Virus record (IMG/VR): IMGVR_UViG_3300042534_000516 | Span: 1 to 45,095 of that record | DNA length: 45,095 nt | DNA from: a virus | Reading direction: 5' to 3' (one strand) | Shown: in pieces, positions 1 to 12,346 of the stretch | How the letters are laid out: each line of letters begins with the position of its first letter | Numbering within the stretch: position 1 is the first letter of the stretch | Program-made: the position numbers and the translations under genes | The notes under the pieces: generated by a model | Database searches by the model: none | The model's input: the letters and a program-made list of their open reading frames with translations, nothing else | Told to the model about the DNA's origin: nothing

Positions 1-127
1 ACATTTCAAGAAACAATAACAGCTTTAGCAGTAAATAATGAAGCTTTATTTTATTTTACAAAAAATTCAATAAGTGTTACAGGTATTTCAGACATACAAG
101 ATATATGAGGTTCTATTAATTATACAA
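1..127. repeat. Terminal direct repeat, copy 1 (circular join)
   Basis: The first 127 bases are identical to the last 127 bases (44969-45095). The repeat lies inside an open gene that reads through in frame. An exact odd length of 127 matches a common assembler k-mer overlap, so it most likely marks a circular or circularly permuted molecule rather than a biological terminal repeat. Confidence 0.95.
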
Positions 128-990
128 CTAGAGCATTACAAGCTAAAGAATGAGCAGTAAATTTTGCTTCAACAATAAGTGCTGGTAATAATATTTATGC
201 TATTACACCAAGTAATAAGATAATAAGAGTTACTAGAGGAGCAAATATTGATGGTTTTGAGACATTTGAATTAAGTGAGAGAAAATATGCTTGAATAAGT
301 AAATTAATGAGTACATTAGATTTAGACCAATCAGATTGTTTTTGATATTTCTTACCTAAAGATAATTTAATTAAATGGTTTTTTAAATCTAAGAATGCTA
401 CATTTAATGACATATGTATAGTTTATGATATAACAAAAGATGCTTTTCTAGTAGATAGTAATAAGTATTTTTATGGTTGAGTTGATTTTAAATGAAATAA
501 CTATACAATAAGTAATATAGAACCTAAAGTATATCAAGATGAATACGGACAAGATGATGAAGACCAATCAATAAGTTTTATATATCATACTAAAGAGTTT
601 GATTTATGAATGCCCACAAGGAAGAAGGAGCTTTGGGAAGAGAGAACATATGTAGCTATAAATAGTCTAGCTTCATTAGAACAATGTATATATATGGATT
701 GAAACGAAATAGATTGTAAAACTATAGACAATGATAATATACCGATAACTACAGGTTGATTATGAACTTGAGCGGTATGAACATTCCCAATATGAACAGG
801 AGGATGATTTACTTGAACTGATACGATGTATAACGTAGACATAATAAGAACTAAATGAGCTTTACAAGTAAAAGGTAAAAAGATAAGATTAGTATTTAAA
901 AATAATACTGTATGAGGTAGAGTAAGATTAGAAAATATAGAAATGTTAGTAGAGATACTACCATCAATTACAAATAATTTAACAATTTAA
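1..990 (+). CDS. Tail protein, beta-propeller-like (3' part; 5' part at 44384)
   Basis: Frame 1 is open from the first base to TAA at 988-990 when TGA is Gly. It continues in frame the gene that starts at 44384, giving 524 aa after circularisation. The sequence is rich in short beta-strand repeats (for example ALFYFTKNSISVTG), then has DLGMPTRKKELWEE and a Gly-rich stretch almost wholly in TGA codons near 760-815. Repeated beta blades of this type are known in phage tail-hub or nozzle proteins. That role is inferred from fold-like features and from position before a tail fibre gene. Confidence 0.7.
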
Positions 991-1000
991 CTATAAACAC

Positions 1001-2650
1001 ATGGCATTCGTTAGTTGAAAAATAATAAAACTTACAGCAAAATGTAATCCAGCTGATACAACATTATACGCTGATACAGATGTATGAATCACAGCAGGTA
1101 GATTATATTTTTCTAGTGATTTACAAGAAGAATGGATAGAGTTTACTTGAGTAGCTGCAAGTTGAACAGCTTTTGCTTATTCAGGACTTACAAGATGATT
1201 AAGTCAAACAGCAGACCCTGCAACAGCTTGAACAGGTAAAACGTGGATAGCCTGAAATAGTGGTACAGTAGTCGCTATGCACGACCAAATAATAGATAAA
1301 GCACTAAATAATACTTTTTGATGAATCCAAACATTCACAGATTTAGATTTCACTTGAACAACAACAGGTGGTTTAAAAGTAAAAAGTTTAACAACAGCAC
1401 AAAGAACAGCTATAACAAATGCTGCTAACTGATTAATTGTTTATGATACTGATTTATGAGAAAACTATCAATATATATGATGAGCTTGGAATGCTATTAG
1501 TGCAGGTAGTACACAACCTAATGCTAGTACAACAGTTGCTGGTAAAACAGAAATAGGTACACAAACAGAAGTAGATGCTCCAACAGATACAGGATGAAGT
1601 TGAGCTACTAATGTAGTTATTCCTTCTACTTTTCAACAATGAATAACTAATAGAATATCTACTACTGTAGAAGCATTAGAACAAACAAATGATACAACAT
1701 TAATAACTCCATTAAAATTAGCTGATAGTTTTTTACCTTTTTGAGATGGTAGCGATTGAGATGTAACTATTACAACTACAGTTACTTTAACAAATACAAT
1801 GTATTATAATAATCTTACAATTACAAGTCCTTGAATATTAATTCCAGATGGATATAAAGTTTATGTAAGATGAACATTATCTTGAGATGGTATAATTAGA
1901 AGACCATGAAATACTTGAACAAATTGAACAAATGGGTCTACTAGTGCTTGATGAGCTGGTTGAGCATGATGAGTTGCGTTAAATACTTGAGTTCTTGGAT
2001 GAGAGATTTGAGGTTCGGCTTGATGAGCTTGATGAACTTCAGCTGTTTGAGTTGTTTGAGTTGTTTGAACATCAACAAATCCTTCATATTCTACTATAAA
2101 TTGAGCTGCTTGATGAGCTTGATGAACTTGAAATAGTGCTTGATGAGCATGATGAGCTGCTTGAACAAGTACAAGATGAACTTTATATAATATTGTTTTA
2201 TCAACATTTGCAAAATTTACTGATTATTTTTCTAATCCTGCTTCATTTATATTAAATGGGACTCAATATAAATGAATAGCTTGAAGTGGAGGTTGAGGTT
2301 GATGAGGTTGAACTTATTGAGGTTGATGAGGTTGAGCTGGTTGAAATTGAGGTTTAATATGGATAAGTGCATATATAATAAATTTTTCAGGGACTATTTT
2401 ATCTACTGGTTGAGCATGATGAGCTTGATGAAATGCAACAGACACAAATGATACATCTTGAGGTTGATGAGGTTGAGGTTGAGGTAATGGATGAGTATTA
2501 TATTTAATATATAGAACTTTAACTTTATTATCTACAACTACAGTTACTGGTTGAGCATGATGAGCTGCTTGAACTGGTTCGGCTTGATGAGCCACTTGAA
2601 CAGCTTGAACAATATGAAATGACTGAGTAGTAATACAAATAACTATATAA
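1001..2650 (+). CDS. Tail fibre with C-terminal glycine-rich domain
   Basis: 549 aa with TGA as Gly. The middle has a motif common in phage tail fibres, AITNAANGLIVYDTD followed by GGAWNAI (about residues 130-170). A beta-rich segment follows (about 250-305), and the last 240 residues are a glycine-rich domain with GGAGGAGG-type runs. Polyglycine domains of this kind form packed helices in some phage adhesins, so the C-terminus is a plausible receptor-binding tip (inference). Most of these glycines are TGA codons, many in tandem pairs, so the domain could not be made under the standard code. The start ATG follows TAA of the previous gene by 10 bases; no Shine-Dalgarno is seen. Confidence 0.75.
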
Positions 2651-2664
2651 TTAATTAACTCACT

Positions 2665-5610
2665 ATGGCAATAACATTAAATACTAAAACTAAAAAGAGT
2701 CTACAAGCTTGAATTGATACTCTTTGAATGGATGAAGCAAAGAAAAGACTTAGCGAGGGCTGAGTTCTTTCTTGACTTCAAGAACAAGCAAAAACTCAAA
2801 AAGCTGAATGAACAACTTGAATTAAGCCAGTTTCTCCTGTTTCTTCTCCAGTAGTTAAAGATAATATATGATGAGCTGATAAAAGCTGACTTGAAAAAGC
2901 TACAGGTTATGAATCAAGCCAAGTCTGAATAGAATGAGTGAATCTATTTAAAAAACCACCTGTTATTTGATGAGGGACAACTGACACTACTTGAGCGTGA
3001 ATTTGACCAGATTCTAATATGTGATGAGTAGAATGATGAAAAGGTTTACCAAAAATAGATGATACTATTACTTCTTGAACTCAATGAGAATGAACTACTT
3101 GAATAACTTGAGAAACAGGTTATGAAGATAGAAATAAAGATTGAGTAATAGGAGCAGATGAATTATCTTGAGATTATAAAGCTTTTTATGATACTTTAAG
3201 TGATACTGAAAAGAAACTATTTCTAGCTACTTGAGAAAATGCAATGAAGAATAATCTTGATATAGCAGAAACATATGCTAATTATATGAGGGATTATGAA
3301 ACTACTAAAAAAAGAACTCAAGAAGATGAAGCTTATAGATTACAACAACAAGGTATTAGTTGAGAAGCTACAGATATTCAAGATAGTGCAACATTAAGAA
3401 GAGCAACTGCGTCAGTAGACAAACTAAAACAAAGTATAGCTTATATGGGTAGTATGTGAATGCCTTGAAAATCATCTCAAAGAGTTGTATCAATAGAAAA
3501 TCAAGTTACAGAAGCTACTAAAAGTTTAAATGAATTAAGAAAACTACAAGAATTAGCTAAATCATCAAGAGAATTATGAGAGATTAAATCAGCTCAACAG
3601 TATGAAAGACAAATGGAAGATATCACTACTAAATTAAATGATGATATTGATAAATCAATTCAAGATGCTTTTAATTCATTTACTGCTGCGGATAATGGAT
3701 GACAATTAGATACAGTAGAATGATTAACTGCCTTTAGAGATAAAATGTATGCTGATTTAGATATGAGTATTACAGGTTTTTCTGATGCTAGTATATCACA
3801 AATGAAATTCTTAGTATGAGAAGTAGATAAAGCTAGAAAAGAAGCAGTTGCCTACGAACAGAATGCAAACACAGTAAATTCAGAAATGAGTGCAGTAAAA
3901 GGATATTATGTAAATAGTAATTGAGCTCCTATTTATTGAGCTGATTGAGCTACAATTAAAATACCTAAATCTATTCCAGAAGGATTTGAGCCTTTTGTTA
4001 ATAATGGTAAATTCTTTTCTCCTAAAATGGATGCTAATTGAGAATTAATACTAGATGAAAATGGAAGTCCTATATTTAATAGTACACAATTAGAAGATAC
4101 AGTAAGTGTTACTGCTCAATTATCAAATGCTTATATAGATATGGTTAGTAAAGGTGTTATGTCAGCAGAGGACGCTATTAAGGCAGTTCCATGACTAGCT
4201 ACAAATGAAGCGTTTATTAAATGAGTTGAGAAACCAACAGATGAAGTTGATGGTAATTATAAAGAAGATTCTAAATGAAGATTATATAATTCAAAAACAG
4301 GTAAATATTTAGATGATGTATGAGAAAAAGATTCTAATATATCTAAAGAAGATGCAGTTATTTGACAATATACATTAGCTGACTGAACTACTATTACAGC
4401 TAGTAAATGAACAATAGACTGATTAAATAAAGTAATGGCTATTAATCCTGATATTCAGTTTGATTTGAATAATTTATATAGAACACAAGAAGACCAATAT
4501 AGATTATATGGACAAGGTAGAACAGCAGAAGAATTAACAGCTGAATGAATACCTGCAGAATATGCACAACCTGAATTACCACAAGTTAGTTGGACAACAA
4601 AAAGCTCACACATGACAGGTAACGCAGTTGATGTAGTAGTTCCTGAATGACAAGATGCACAAACTTATTTAAGTTGAGTTGAAGAAGAAATGAATAAAAA
4701 TTGATTCTTTAGACCTGAAGGAACTATGGCTAAATGAGATTATGGACATTTTGAATATCAAGGAGTAGTTAAAGAAGAAAAGTGAATAATAGGAGCATTA
4801 TGAGTACCAATAGCTTATGAAAGACAAATTAAACAAATGGTTCCTACTCAATTAATGAATAGTGAAATAGAATTAGAAGCACTAAATGATACTATTAAAA
4901 GAATGTGAGAAGCTGGAATACCTGTAGAAGATGCTGTATTAACTTATTTATGATTTGATATAACAGTTGATAATAAAGAAAAGGCAACTGAGTATGTTAA
5001 TGTAGGTAAAAACCTATGAGAAGACTTACCAACAAATTATTTTGCAACAGTTTCAAATCATTTAGCTAAATGAGACCTGAAAGCAGCTGATAAATATGTA
5101 TCAAATATAGTAGAAGATAAAGTAAAAACTAGGTATTGAGAAGATGCAATTATGACTGCTAGTATAAATCAAACAATGAAAGATACTAGAAATTTATCTA
5201 ATTTAATTGCAAAAAATCCAGATAAAATAGGTCAATTTGATTGAAGAGTCAATGATATAATGAGAAAATTCAAAGATTACCCAGAAATGACTGAGTTAAA
5301 TACATTATTAACAATGACTCAAGCACAAACTAGGAAACATTTTGCTTGAAGTGCTGTTACTCCATCAGAAATGGAAGCATTACAAGATTTTATCTGATGA
5401 AATACTAAAATGACTCCTAATAATCTATTAACTATGCTTAATACGATTAAAGATAGAACTGAGAGTCAATTCTTATTACAAAGAAAACAATTTTGATATA
5501 CTCCTTCATTAAAAGGTAAGGAATGAAATATAATTAAAGATACTGCAGAAAATGACCCACTAGATTTATGAATAGATACAGCAAATAATGACCCTTTAGG
5601 AATTAATTAA
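2665..5610 (+). CDS. Large virion protein with M15-type peptidase domain
   Basis: 981 aa. The N-terminal 150 residues are Gly-rich and low complexity; residues 170-400 are charged and helical. A peptidase domain of the M15/VanY/L-Ala-D-Glu endolysin type lies at about 640-700: SSH with H649, D656 in GNAVDVVV (H-x6-D spacing), then D692-x-x-H695 in GDYGHFEY, which are the expected zinc ligands and catalytic acid. The rest, to 981, is helical. The gene sits between a tail fibre and the ADP-ribosyltransferase-like protein, upstream of the large terminase. This suggests a virion-associated wall hydrolase, like internal or tail lysins of short-tailed phages, rather than the lysis enzyme at 25758. 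The peptidase call is good; the virion role is inferred. Confidence 0.75.
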
Positions 5611-5616
5611 TTAATT

Positions 5617-8268
5617 ATGCAAACTAAACAAGAGTTTATACAAAAGATAAAAACTAAGTATCCAACTTATAATAGTATGGATGATAATATTTTGTATGAT
5701 AAAATAATCGCAAAACATCCTGTATATGAGAATCAGATTCAGAAAGATGAAGCTCCTACTCAAGAAATACCAGCTGATACTGGTATAGTTTGAAGTATGA
5801 AAAAAGCTATAACTCCATTAAAAGAAACTTTCACAGAAACAATTCCTCAAATATGATGAGCTATTGCAGAATGAGCTAAATGAGCTATTAAAGATATTGC
5901 TTATCTAAAAGAATGAGTAAAACAAGAAGACCCCTCTTTTATATGAAGAACTGCTGAAAAAATACAAGATGTATGAGCAGGAATAAAAGAAGCTAAAACA
6001 GCAGAAGTGATGTGAGAACAATCTCCTACTAAATCTCTTTTACAATCTATGTGATTCATAGCATGATGAGTATCTGAAACTATCTGAGATGCTTTTATTT
6101 CGTGATTAAAAACTATTGCTCCTGAAGATGTAGAAATACAAGTTAAAGAATGAATACAAACTGCTATGCAAACAAAATGAGGACAAGCAGTTACTCAAGA
6201 AATACAAGAAGCTTTAGATTGATATAATTATTTAAAAGAAACTAATCCTGAAAAGGCAAGAGATTATAAGGCGTTCTTTTGAGCTTTAGAATTAGCAGCA
6301 GATGCTACATGAATTGCTACTGTTTGAAAAGTTTGAGCTAAAGAAACTTGAAAACAAGTAATTAAGGAGGCTTGAAAAGATGTTATTACTCCTCCTATCA
6401 CTCCAATAGTACCTAAACCTTGACAATGAATAGTTCAAGGTAGTAAAATAGAAGCTATAACACAACCATTCATTAAACCTATTGAAAAGGCTAAAGAAGC
6501 ATTTAAATGAGCTGAGACTAGATTACAAGCTTGACCTCAAGAATTTAAATGAGTAGTTTGACAAAAACCAGTTATTTCTCCTATAAAACCTTTACCTAAA
6601 CCAAAAATAGAAAACGGAATAGATATAGCTAAATCAGATGATTTAATAAGAAGATGATTAAAACCTAGTGCTGCTTGAAAAACAACTTTGCACGCTTATG
6701 AAAAAACAACTTGAGATTTAAGAAAAGGTATCGAATATGTATCTAAATCTAAATGAATTGCAGATGATTGAATGGATGCATTTAGGAAAACATCAGATAG
6801 AAAGAAAGAAATATATAAAACTATCGAAAATAATAATGAATTAGTTAAAATCAAAACTTCTATTGATGATATAGAAACAAACTTAAATAAATATTTTGAA
6901 ACTGATGAATGAAAAGCTTTCGTATGAGCTAACCCATGAATTAAGAGTAGAATTAAAAAACAAGCTGATAATTGGAGAGATACATATTGAGATAATATTG
7001 TTCAATCTGATTTACAAAGATTAAAGGTTGATTATAATAAAAAATTACCAGCATCAGATTTTGCTAAAATGTTACAAGGCTCAAATCCATGAGCAATTGC
7101 AGATGCTAAGATAGCACAAACTCTAGGTAATATCTTAGATGATAATGTAATGAAAGTTTTATGACAAACTAATAAAGCTTTAAATAAAGAATACTGAGCT
7201 GTTAGAACATTAGAAAAAGCTTTAGCTAAAAGAATGTGAGTATTTAGTAGAAACACTAAATGATGAATAGGATGACTACTAGATACTTTCAATGCCTGAG
7301 ATATAGTAATGTGAGTATTAACTTGAGATGTAAAACAAGCTGGGGGATGACTTATTAGAAAAGTTGCTCTAGCTACTGTTAAAAGAGGAGAAAATCCTAA
7401 TATAATCATTAAAGATTTATTCAAACTACATTGAACTAAACAACCTACACTTTGAGGTAAGATTCAAACTATTACTTGATTAGAAGATAAAGCTTTTAAA
7501 TGAACACCAAAAGCTATTACTAAACCTAAACCTATTCAATCCAAAGCAAAACCAACTCCTAAAGTAACTACAGAACCAACAGTAAAGAAAGTAGAAGCTA
7601 AGGTAATTAAAGAGCCTACTAAAAAATCTCCTGTAAAAACAGAAAAAGCTATCTCAAATAAGAAAGGTTTTATAGCACCTAGAAAGATAGGAGAGAGTAT
7701 TTGAATTAAATCTAGTAATTATAATAAATCAAATCTTGACTCTCTTATTAAAAAGGCTAAAGATACTTGAAAAATGCCTTTAAACGAAGATATAGCTAAA
7801 GGATTTATGACTAAACCTACTTTATTACAAAGAAAGGCTGAGATAGATAAAATTAAGGCTATTATTAAAAAAGAAGCTAATATAAAAGAGTTTGTAAAAA
7901 CTCCTAAAATAGTTAGAAAACCTATAATAAAAAAAGACTCTAATATATTAGATAATCTTAATCCAACAGGTTGATTATATGTAGAATATAACCCATCTAA
8001 GATAGCTAAAATGAAACTGGCTAAGAATATAACTACACTAGATAAAACAGCTTGAAAGAGTCCTAGTGATATTGTTACTATATATAGATGAACAGTTAAA
8101 TCACAAAAAGATATAGTACCTTGAGATTTTATAACAACTAATTATGATTTAGCTAAGTCATACGCTTGAGAATGAAAAGTAATTACTAAGAAGGTAAAAT
8201 ACTCAACTGTATTAGATGATATAAAAGAACCTTTATGAGAAGAATATATTTATAGACCAATTAAATAA
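5617..8268 (+). CDS. Large virion-associated protein with ADP-ribosyltransferase-like C-terminus
   Basis: 883 aa, Lys- and Ala-rich, largely helical. The N-terminus (FIQKIKTKYPTYNSMDD) resembles the short N-terminal segment of many phage internal proteins. At 820-880 the order IYRG (R824), PGDFITTNYDLAKSYA (836-851) and EEYIYRP (E875/E876) matches the R, S/T-T and E pattern of ADP-ribosyltransferase-like domains in phage polyvalent or head-associated proteins. The position just before the large terminase and portal suggests it is packaged and perhaps ejected into the host (inference). The substrate cannot be read from sequence. It follows the previous gene by 6 bases. Confidence 0.6.
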
Positions 8269-8277
8269 ATCCCCACT

Positions 8278-9939
8278 ATGGAATACTTACAAGACTTAGA
8301 AAATAACATAAGAGAGCGTGTGAAGCTCTTAAATGAGTGCGATAAGAATGATGACATTAAAAAATCTATAATGTCTATTTGTAAACGTGACCCTATCTAT
8401 TTCTTTAAGTATTTTGTTTATACAGATAGAAACCCTTCAATGATACCTGAGAAGTTTGGTAATGCTGTACCTTTTATGTTATTTCCTTATCAAGAAGACT
8501 TTGTAGAAGATTGTTGGGATGCTATAAAAATGGGGCAATTACCAGTTAATGAAAGAACAAGTCCAACAGATGTATTTTCAGAGAAGTCAAGGCAAATGGG
8601 GTTCTCTTGGACTTTTGCAGGGATTCAACTATACGCTTTTATATTTCATAATGTAAAGAGTTTATATATAAGTAAGAAAGCAGAAGAAGTTGATAAGAAC
8701 TGAGATATTAAATCACACTTTGAAAAGATTAGATTTATGATTAGGAATTTACCTAATTGGATGTTACCTGAATGACTAAGTAAAGATAGTTGAACAGACC
8801 ATAATAAATTTATGAATATATCAAGAGCTGATTGAACTGGTAATATAGTTTGAGAAAGTGCTAATCCTAACGCTGGTCGTTGAGGTACTTTTTGATTTGT
8901 TATATTTGATGAAATGGCTTTTATGCAATATGCACAAGCTATTAATATGAGTATATCAAGTGCTACTCCATGTAGATTTTTTAATTCTACTCCAAACTGA
9001 GAAGGTAATGAGTATTATAGAATGAGAAAACTAGCTTTAAATGTAGATGAGTTTGGAAGAGAAGTAGAACAAAAAGTAAGATATCATAGATGTCATTGGT
9101 CAGAACATCCATTATATACTCAAGAATGGTATGATTGGAAAACTAAATGAATGACTAAAGAACAAATAGCACAAGAACTAGAAATAGATTATAATGTAGC
9201 TATTAAAGGTAGAGTATATCCTTGATTTAAAGGTTATACAGAAAAGGTTGATTATAATCCTACTAAACCATTATTTATAATACTAGATAACTCTCATTGA
9301 TGAACTGACCCTCATGCAGTTATAATAGCACAATCTAATTTTGATAGTCATTATTGGGATATTATAGATAGTATTGAAATGAACTGTCAAATACCTGAAA
9401 TGGCTAACTTTATGGCTTGAGCTCCTAAGATGGCTTTAAATGATAATGAGATGGCTTTCCTTGAAAGATATAAGAATTATGATTGGAGAAATGCTACATT
9501 TATCTCTGACCCCTATGATACACATAGTAATCTAAAGAATATACATAGTCCTGATGGTATAGTTATATTTAATGAATATCAAAAAGTTTGAATCCATTTG
9601 AATACTCCAAATACTAGAGATAATCCTAAAACTACTCAAATAATAAAAACTAATTCTAATATTCATAGAATTAGAGTTAATGAAAGATGTATGGATTTTA
9701 TAAGTTCTATACAAAATGCAAAGTACCCAGAAGTAAAAGAATGAGCTATACAAAGAAGACCATCTAATGAACCTATACATGACTGGACATCTCATTACAG
9801 AACAGCCTTAGAATACTTTACTATATATATGTTAGATAACTTTGTAGAGACACAAAAGAAAGCAGAACCTGAAAGAATTATAACAGAAGTTAAAGATGCT
9901 GTAACTTGAGAAATAAAATATGTTTACAATTTTGCATAA
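8278..9939 (+). CDS. terL: Terminase large subunit
   Basis: 553 aa, usual length for the family. It has an ATPase Walker A-like segment SRQMGFSW (104-111) and Walker B VIFDEMAF (D211, E212). A C-terminal RNase H-like nuclease follows, with D337 in IILDNSHGGTDP and D411/D414 in ISDPYDTH. It cuts and pumps phage DNA into the prohead together with the portal, encoded next. The first 141 codons have no TGA, so only this N-terminal part is visible under the standard code. The start is preceded by AATCCCCACT rather than a Shine-Dalgarno. Confidence 0.93.
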
Positions 9940-9974
9940 ATAAATATACTAGCTTATATACATAATTAAATAAT

Positions 9975-11900
9975 ATGGAAGTACAAAACACAAGTAAAAA
10001 TACAGAACAATCTGTTGAACAAATTAAAGACATACAGAATCCTATTACTAAATGAATTATTCAAACTAAAGATGAAGAAGCAATAGTTTGATATATCAAG
10101 GAAAGGAAGACTGCTATGGCTGCTAAAAGAGCAACTATTGATAAATATTGGAAACAATTTGTAAAACAATACGAGGCTTTATTTGTCCCATATACTGATT
10201 GACGTTCTTCTAGTAATGTACCGCTAGAAAGAGCTATTATTGAATTATTTGTTGCAGAGGCAATAAAAAGACCTACTAACTTTTCTTTTAGTGGAGGTGT
10301 TTGATATGATTTTCAAGCTAGAATATTTGAGAAATTATGGAAATATGATTGGAGTATAAATAATAGAGATTCAGAAATACTTAATAATGAATATTTAACA
10401 GCTATATTTTGAACATCTGTTATATATACTTGATATGAAAAGAAATATAGAGTTATAGAAGACTTTGACTGAGAGGATGAGAATGGAGTAGTAAAATTTC
10501 AAAGAAAACTACAAACAAAAGCTGATATATTAATGAAAAATATTGATATAAGAGATTTTTGGGTAGATGAGAGAGCTAAAACTGTTGATACTGCAGTTGA
10601 TTGTATTTATGAGACTTATATAACTTATGAAGAGTTTTTAACATATTATTTAGATAAAGGATATGATAAAACTAAACTAGAATCTATCGCACCTGAGAAA
10701 TCAAGAGATAATGAATATAGACCTTTTTTAATGCAAGAAGAAAGAGCAGAATGAGAATCAAAATTTGTTAAAATAACTAAATACTGGAATGTTGCTCTTG
10801 ATAGATATCGGGAAGTAGCTAATGATTCTACTTTAATTAAAGAACATCCTATTTTAAATGCTAGCCATAGCTTACCTTTTGTAACTAGACAATATGGTAA
10901 AAATCTATTCTCTATATATGGTTATTGATTATGTGAAGCTTTAGTTACTTTTAAATCAGATATAAATAAACTGAGAGAAATGTTAATGGAATCTATTAAA
11001 AAATCTAATCAAGAAGTAATAGCTTTATGAAATGGATTAAGTTTTGATTGAAACCAATTTGCATACAATAACCAGTTTATGAAGTTTAAAGGTAATTTAC
11101 AATGAAACTTCCAACAATTAAGCTGAACACCACCAAATCAATCAATATTTACATATCTACAAGAACTATTTAGACAAATAGCTATCTTTGTAGGTATAGA
11201 TATAATGAATATACTTTGAGAAGCACAACAAACTGCTTATCAAACTGCTGTACAAAAAGAATCTAGTTTACAAAGAGTAAATGTAGTATTAAAAAACAGA
11301 GATGAAGCTTTTGAAAGATTAGCTAATTTAATGAAAGATAACTACCAAATGTTTTATCCTATTAAATTAGTAAGACAATTAATCAAGATAAATAAGGAAA
11401 ATAAACCAATGGAAAAAGTTGAAAAGACTTATCCAGAAATAGAAGTACCAAAAATGAAAGGTAAAAAGTTTTGAAAGACTAAAGAAAAACAAATCTTTGA
11501 AGTTAAGCCAGAGGATATAAGATGAAATATTAAGATAGAAGTAAGTACAGATTTAAATGCTTCAACTATTGCAGAAGTAGAAAAAGAACAAAAGATGGAC
11601 TTTTATAGAAGAGTATGAGAAGTAAATATGACTTATAAAAATGACCCTACATTAGAACAAATAATCCCTAAGAAAAAAGCAATTATGGATTTAGCAAAAC
11701 TTAATAATATAGACACTGAACAAGCTGATGATATGGAAGTAACTCAAATGAAGAAAGATATAATGAATGAATTACAAACAGCTATGAAATGACAAAGAAC
11801 ACCTGCAGAATCTCCTGATTTAACTACATTATGACAACCTAATGCGGAAATATCACAAGAAGGACAACCTGCTCCTGTTCCAAATGCACCTAAAATTTAA
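9975..11900 (+). CDS. Portal protein
   Basis: 641 aa, directly after the large terminase. Near residues 75-100 it has the pattern SSNVPLERAIIELFVAEAI-KRP seen in portal proteins of short-tailed phages. Long charged helices follow, then a Gln/Pro-rich tail. The family call rests on length, this N-terminal pattern and position between terminase and scaffold/capsid genes. The portal forms the dodecameric DNA entry ring at the prohead vertex. Confidence 0.8.
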
Positions 11901-11911
11901 CCCCACTAATT

Positions 11912-12211
11912 ATGAAGTACGTATTAATAGATGAAGCAACATTAAAAGATAATTGAATAAGTAAAGAACATACTTTAAATGCTTGAGAATTAGCAATAAT
12001 TTCTGCACATAAAGAACTTCTGAGTAAGTTTATTTTACAGAAAGGATATAATATACAGACTGAGTTATGACAATGAGTATGGAAAGGAAGAGAAGAACTA
12101 TGATATGAAACTATGAAGCAATTAGCAGAAATAGCACAAGATATTAGAGATAGTGAAGATGTTCTACTTCAATATCAAGAAGAAATAAAAGCAAAAGAAA
12201 GTTTGAAATAA
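11912..12211 (+). CDS. Small hypothetical protein after portal
   Basis: 99 aa, acidic and helical (for example ISKEHTLNAGELAIISAHKELL). Not recognised. It is the last gene of the terminase-portal run, and its final codons overlap the -35 box of the promoter for the scaffold-capsid operon. Confidence 0.75.
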
Positions 12212-12229
12212 TCTAAAAATGTTTATACT
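12203..12229 (+). promoter_or_regulatory. Promoter for scaffold-capsid operon
   Basis: TTGAAA (12203-12208), 15 bp, TATACT (12224-12229). Read as TTTGAA from 12202, the spacer is 16, as in the other promoters of this genome. Transcription would start near 12236 and carry the pseudoknotted leader. Confidence 0.6.
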
Positions 12230-12230
12230 A

Positions 12231-12322
12231 TAAGTAAGTTTAAATCCCCCACATTTAATTGCTTACTTAATAGCGATGAGACCGTGGGGGTTTCTTCGTT
12301 ATTAAGTAGATAATTAATCTAC
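12231..12322 (+). ncRNA. Structured 5' leader with competing stems and pseudoknot
   Basis: CCCCCAC (12246-12252) can pair with GTGGGGG (12284-12290). The 12-nt TACTTAATAGCG (12264-12275) pairs with CGTTATTAAGTA (12297-12308), one G-U pair. These two helices cross, so together they make a pseudoknot. An 8-nt element at 12231-12238 competes for 12262-12269. A further hairpin, GTAGAT/ATCTAC (12306-12322), competes with the second stem. The C-G stem followed by TTTCTT could also act as a terminator. No ORF is present. It probably controls the scaffold-capsid operon (inference). Confidence 0.6.
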
Positions 12323-12346
12323 ATTTATTTACTAAAATAGACCCCT

